A stretch of DNA of 64,000 bases, taken from contig OZ023267.1 of the NCBI GenBank assembly GCA_964006375.1, forward strand, positions 83,995,406 to 84,059,405, given 5' to 3'. The notes under the pieces are model-generated. The model was given only the letters and a program-made list of their open reading frames with translations, made no database searches and was not told where the DNA came from. This document shows, piece by piece, positions 60,487 to 64,000 of the stretch. The position numbers and the translations under genes are program-made. Origin of the DNA: Tillus elongatus (Eukaryota > Arthropoda > Insecta > Coleoptera > Cleridae). Numbering within the stretch: the stretch's first letter is position 1; each line of letters begins with the position of its first letter.

Positions 60487-60530
60487 GAAAAAAAGTGGAG
60501 GGGGTGAGCCCAGGTGCCGCACTATCTACT

Positions 60531-60536
60531 GTCTTT
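60531..60536. repeat. Target-site duplication, right (GTCTTT)
   Basis: Identical to 48660-48665 and directly abuts the right terminus of the virus-like element. Confidence 0.9.
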
Positions 60537-61009
60537 CTAATATTATGTCAACATTCCTGCCATCAAGTTACCTTCCCTAGATACATATCTTGGCGGCGAA
60601 TTTACAGTCTGGTTATCAGTGCGGGTTTCCATTGCTGCCTGTTCTTCCTCCATGCATGCTTCATCGATGACCAAAAAGGCTCCACTCGTCTCGCGTGATC
60701 CGTCGTCCATCGTGTTTTCGTTTCCTGAAACAGTCATTCACTGGTAGTATTCTATAAAATTAATTCAATTGCGTCTCTCTCTCCCTCTCCCTCTCAAAAC
60801 CTCAACTTTTAAATCATGGCTATCCTTCCACATGCAACAGTGTAAGCCGCTTTAAGCGACTTAGAATTTGTAGTAACCCAGAAAAACTGCAAGCGTAATT
60901 AATTAATTGCAAAGATACTGCAACATTACGTTAATTTTACTGCAAATACGTTAATTTTACTGCAAATAAACTTGCTATCCTGGTCACGGCTCGAAAGTGT
61001 AATATTTTC
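60537..61009 (-). other. 5' leader and gag start of the target LTR element
   Basis: A minus-strand ORF at 60737-60543 (64 residues, acidic, with DEACMEEEQAAMETRTD) ends just at the insertion site. It may be the start of the gag that continues at 48659 and below, but the frames do not match directly. Upstream, 60900-60985 has a 20-bp direct repeat (ACGTTAATTTTACTGCAAAT, twice). I could not identify a primer-binding site. Confidence 0.45.
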
Positions 61010-63045
61010 CTCCTTTCAACCCCTTATTTATAACACAAACGCCCCTTTTACATAATGACACTTTAATGTAACGTATAAAACACTTTTATTAGTAACGAAA
61101 TTCGGTATAGCAAGTGAACAGACGTTCTATCACCTCCGCCACTGGGCTCCGATGCTACTCAACATATACACGCACAGTGATAGAGGGAGTGAGAATCACT
61201 TACCTTGTAAACGTCTTCCACCTGCGTCTTACAGTCATCTGAGTCACTATTACGAGTAACTTTGGTCTATGATCGTCCACTGGAACCTACGTAGTAGTAG
61301 TCGAAAGTTCTAAGCCATTAATTGAGGGGGTTCGAGAGAGACAGAAAAAGGAAACACAATCGTTCTTTTAACTGGATATATTGCATAAAACACAATCCCA
61401 TTCAATACAAAAGTTAAATTGCCCAGCTACACACCTCGGCGCTTCTTTGAAACAGATGATTCTGAACTAAATCCCCCTTATCGCTACTACCAGATGTGGA
61501 AATGCAACACCCGTTCTCTACTATCGAAGGCGAACAGCTGATGGTGTATCTCAGGAATTCCACGACTCGGTGTCCCATGTTCCAGTGGCGTACGGTTTTT
61601 GAAAATAAGATTCAAGTAATATTTATATTTTGTTTTCAGGTTTTCCTGTTTTTTTTTTGTTTCATTTTTTTGTTTTACTGGAAATAAGACACACGATACA
61701 GTGGAAGCCTGATGTACACCTACCTGGCGTGTTGCACACTTCCCTTCACGTTGATGCATGAATGTTTCCTTTTTTTGACTTGCACTATTACGCGCCTAGG
61801 CTGCGTTTCCCATTTTCTATTATGTTTAATATGTTTGTTTCGCGTGGCTCTTTGGGGCCTACTCTATGGGCTGCTTTTGTAACGGAAATTTACACTTTAA
61901 GAAGCGGGAAATTCACCTAGGCGTCGTTTGTTTCACACAGAAAAATTACATAGCACGCTGCAGTGTACGTGATGGGAAGGTTATCCTATGTTTTTATATT
62001 TTTCAAAAGCTCGACTACTGATGAGAATAACCCTAGACTCCCGTTCACTTCCCTTGATGCGGAAAACATATACGCGCGAACTGAAATGACTTATGGACCT
62101 CCAGGCTGCTATTTCACACCAATTATGCCTAATTTGTTTGTAAATCGCGTTGACTTTCACGTCATTGGGGCCCTATGGGTCTTGGTCGGAAATTAGCACT
62201 TCATGGAGTGAAACTTCGCCTGGATGTCCCTCGAAGACATAACTGCGGGTTGGACATTGTACAAATTTTGTCACGCATTAGGGGAAGCAATACCATGCCA
62301 TGAAGGCTCATTTTATGGACCTTACTAAACTACAAAAATGCATACCACATCATACCAAGGGAATTCTTTGATTTCAATCTCAGATTCAGTATTCTATTTA
62401 TAACATGTTTCCCTTTCATATTTGGATTCTAGTTTCAGATTCAGTATTTTATTTCAAGATATATTCCACTTTCATGATTCATTTCAAATTCAATTTCTGT
62501 TTCAAGACATATTTTTCCCTTATATTTGGTTTTTAAGTCTCACATTCAGTCTTTTCTTTCAGGACATATTCCCCCCCTTATTTGGCGTACAGGTAAACCT
62601 ACAGGACTCATGATCAGGTTGTACATGTTAAATTTTGACAATATTTAAATGTATTAATGATTTCCTTTAAGAATAATTTTCGATGCACCAAGTTTAATAC
62701 AAGTATTGAACCCTGCACTACTACGACTGCCCCTATAGCACCCCCTTGCTCCTAGATAGCACTTTCAAGGCACGCAAATTTTGTTCAAGGCCGGGAAATT
62801 TACAGGACCACTGGCATGAGTCATAGTAATGTTCAACTCATCGTCTGATGCATCCATTTCCGGTCTGTCAGGCTGCTGCATGGTCTCCACTCTGGGACGG
62901 CTGCTCGTGTCCTGGGTTTCTGAATATCGCGAAAAGAAAGACCAGCCGAGTTTTCCTGCTTCGACACTAGTGCTCGGATTCAGGCACTTAGCGTTTACCA
63001 CAAGATATTCTCTTCTAGGCAAGGTAGGTTCCCGGTGAAGGACAC
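61010..63045 (-). repeat. LTR-like repeat, inverted partner of 1-2125
   Basis: Reverse-complement match to 1-2125 with substitutions and indels. On the minus strand its end (AATATTACA) is followed by leader sequence and gag of the LTR element interrupted at 48660/60531, which suggests it is that element's 5' LTR. The small ORF at 62765-63022 (minus) lies inside and is not recognisable. Confidence 0.55.
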
Positions 63046-64000
63046 TCTTCGAAGACCAATTTCAGCCTGCAATCGTCCGCGTTTTTATATCGGTTTCATT
63101 CCCCTTCCCGTGTAATGAACTATAATGCAGGCCCTGTTGTTAAAGTCCACAGCATATCAAACGTTTGTACCATAATCGACCTTATTCCGTCCCGCTCGTG
63201 ATTTGTAGCGTGGCTCCCCTTTTATCATGTGTACACGTCCCACATAGAAAATCTCCTGTACATACTGTTTTCAGAGCTTATTATTATTATTTTTGATTTA
63301 TTTAAATTATAATTGTCAACACTCATTACTCAACTTGTGAAACCCATTCTGCGGGTTTACCTGTGCACCCTTACTTGTTGATTTTTCGCTTGTTGCCGGC
63401 ATTTATATTTATGCAATGACACCTTAAATATATGTAAATTATACAACAATAATAATATGCTACGTACACAATATTAATAAGCAAAACAGAATAATGTCCT
63501 AATTGTGCATATGACACCAAAGCAACATTAAATTATCTTATGTTAATATAAATGTACATGAAATATTTCGCGTCCCGTTTTATTTTTATATGTGAACTTA
63601 TTTGACATACGACTGTAATACAAGTTAAAATTACTTTCCCTTTTCAAATTAGATTTAACAACTGCCTCAGGTGTTGCAGGTCAGTCCCATAGTGGACAAT
63701 CAGTCTGTATTTAATTTGTGCAAACCTTGTGGTCATGTGAGCATGCCGGGAAAAATATTTGCAATGAATATACTTCTGTGCCTCTTACATATTTACAATG
63801 AAAATATCGACTGATACATGACGTTCATGAGCCTGTCCATTTAAGAACTACATTCGTGGCAATTTCGGAAGAGTAAATGATAATGCAAAAATAATTATCT
63901 CATAGCTAATAATACTGGTGGATGCGATTACGATTATATTTAAAAGTCCAGACGGCGAAAACGTTCTCTCTCTATCGGAATCTCATCAGTCGCCTTTCTG
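63046..64000. other. Unassigned flank
   Basis: No gene, repeat partner or motif recognised. Possibly host sequence outside the LTR element. Confidence 0.4.

Larger units (their letters stand above)
48666..60530. mobile_element. 11.9-kb Polinton-like / adintovirus-like virus-derived transposon
   Basis: Bounded by terminal inverted repeats starting AGTAGATAGTGCG and by a GTCTTT duplication. Internal gene set: KilA-N/DUF3627 protein, HUH Rep-like protein, double-jelly-roll major capsid, minor capsid, A32-like packaging ATPase and a DUF8207-type protein. Capsid plus packaging ATPase plus 6-bp duplication places it with Polinton-like viruses and adintoviruses (established family knowledge). No protein-primed polymerase B, rve integrase or adenain-like protease is found, so it must have been integrated in trans or by a protein I do not recognise. 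It sits in an LTR-retrotransposon gag. Two genes are broken, so this copy is probably dead or defective. Confidence 0.9.
59153..60530 (-). repeat. Right terminal inverted repeat (core, ~1.4 kb)
   Basis: Inverted match to 48666-50191, including the AACATAACCTTAATAAACAA repeats, the tRNA-like segment, the CAGCTG cluster and the terminal palindrome, ending CGCACTATCTACT. Scattered substitutions and indels show the two ends are no longer being kept identical. Confidence 0.9.

Overview
The window is eukaryotic nuclear DNA that is AT-rich and almost filled with transposable elements. It most likely comes from an insect or another arthropod. The indicators are jockey/CR1-type and R2-like non-LTR retrotransposons, mariner transposase remnants, Ty3/gypsy elements, a tRNA-derived SINE family, fifteen long (TA)n arrays, and capsid and DUF8207-type proteins of kinds I recall mainly from insect genomes. 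No complete conserved host gene is visible. The one host-like candidate is a three-exon, phase-consistent model on the + strand (33028-38873), and even that is tentative.

Layout: 1-2125 is an LTR-like repeat whose inverted partner is at 61010-63045. 2490-4673 is a 162-bp satellite with a three-unit higher-order repeat. 5074-9795 holds decayed mariner, R2-like and jockey remnants. 12537-18947 is an APE-type non-LTR element (minus strand) interrupted by a 3.8-kb terminal-inverted-repeat DNA element (14427-18205); a second copy of that element is at 33368-36529 and a partial one at 25395-26750. 22664-25395 is a degraded Ty3/gypsy element. 27446-30159 (5' LTR and gag N-terminus, +) and 46767-40420 (rest of gag, pol, 3' LTR, -) look like two halves of one gypsy family, possibly one copy split by an inversion. 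Five tRNA-derived SINE copies lie between 11.5 and 38.8 kb.

The standout is 48666-60530, an 11.9-kb virus-like transposon of the Polinton-like/adintovirus-like kind. It is bounded by a 6-bp target-site duplication (GTCTTT) and long terminal inverted repeats that begin AG and end CT, and it sits inside the gag region of an LTR retrotransposon. It encodes a KilA-N/DUF3627-type protein, a small HUH-type Rep-like protein, a double-jelly-roll major capsid protein, a minor capsid (penton-like) protein broken by one in-frame stop, an A32/FtsK-type packaging ATPase, and a DUF8207-type protein split by a frameshift at an A7 run. I see no protein-primed DNA polymerase, no retroviral-type integrase and no capsid protease, so it has a capsid-and-packaging module paired with a Rep. 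Its arms are asymmetric: the left arm carries intact KilA-N plus a 3' fragment of the DUF8207 gene, while the right arm carries the DUF8207 gene plus a deleted KilA-N remnant. Near-palindromic ends, repeated CAGCTG-centred motifs in the ends, beside rep and in a roughly 700-bp 13-mer array, and a 250-bp inverted repeat flanking rep suggest Rep-directed or hairpin-type replication. That last point is inference.
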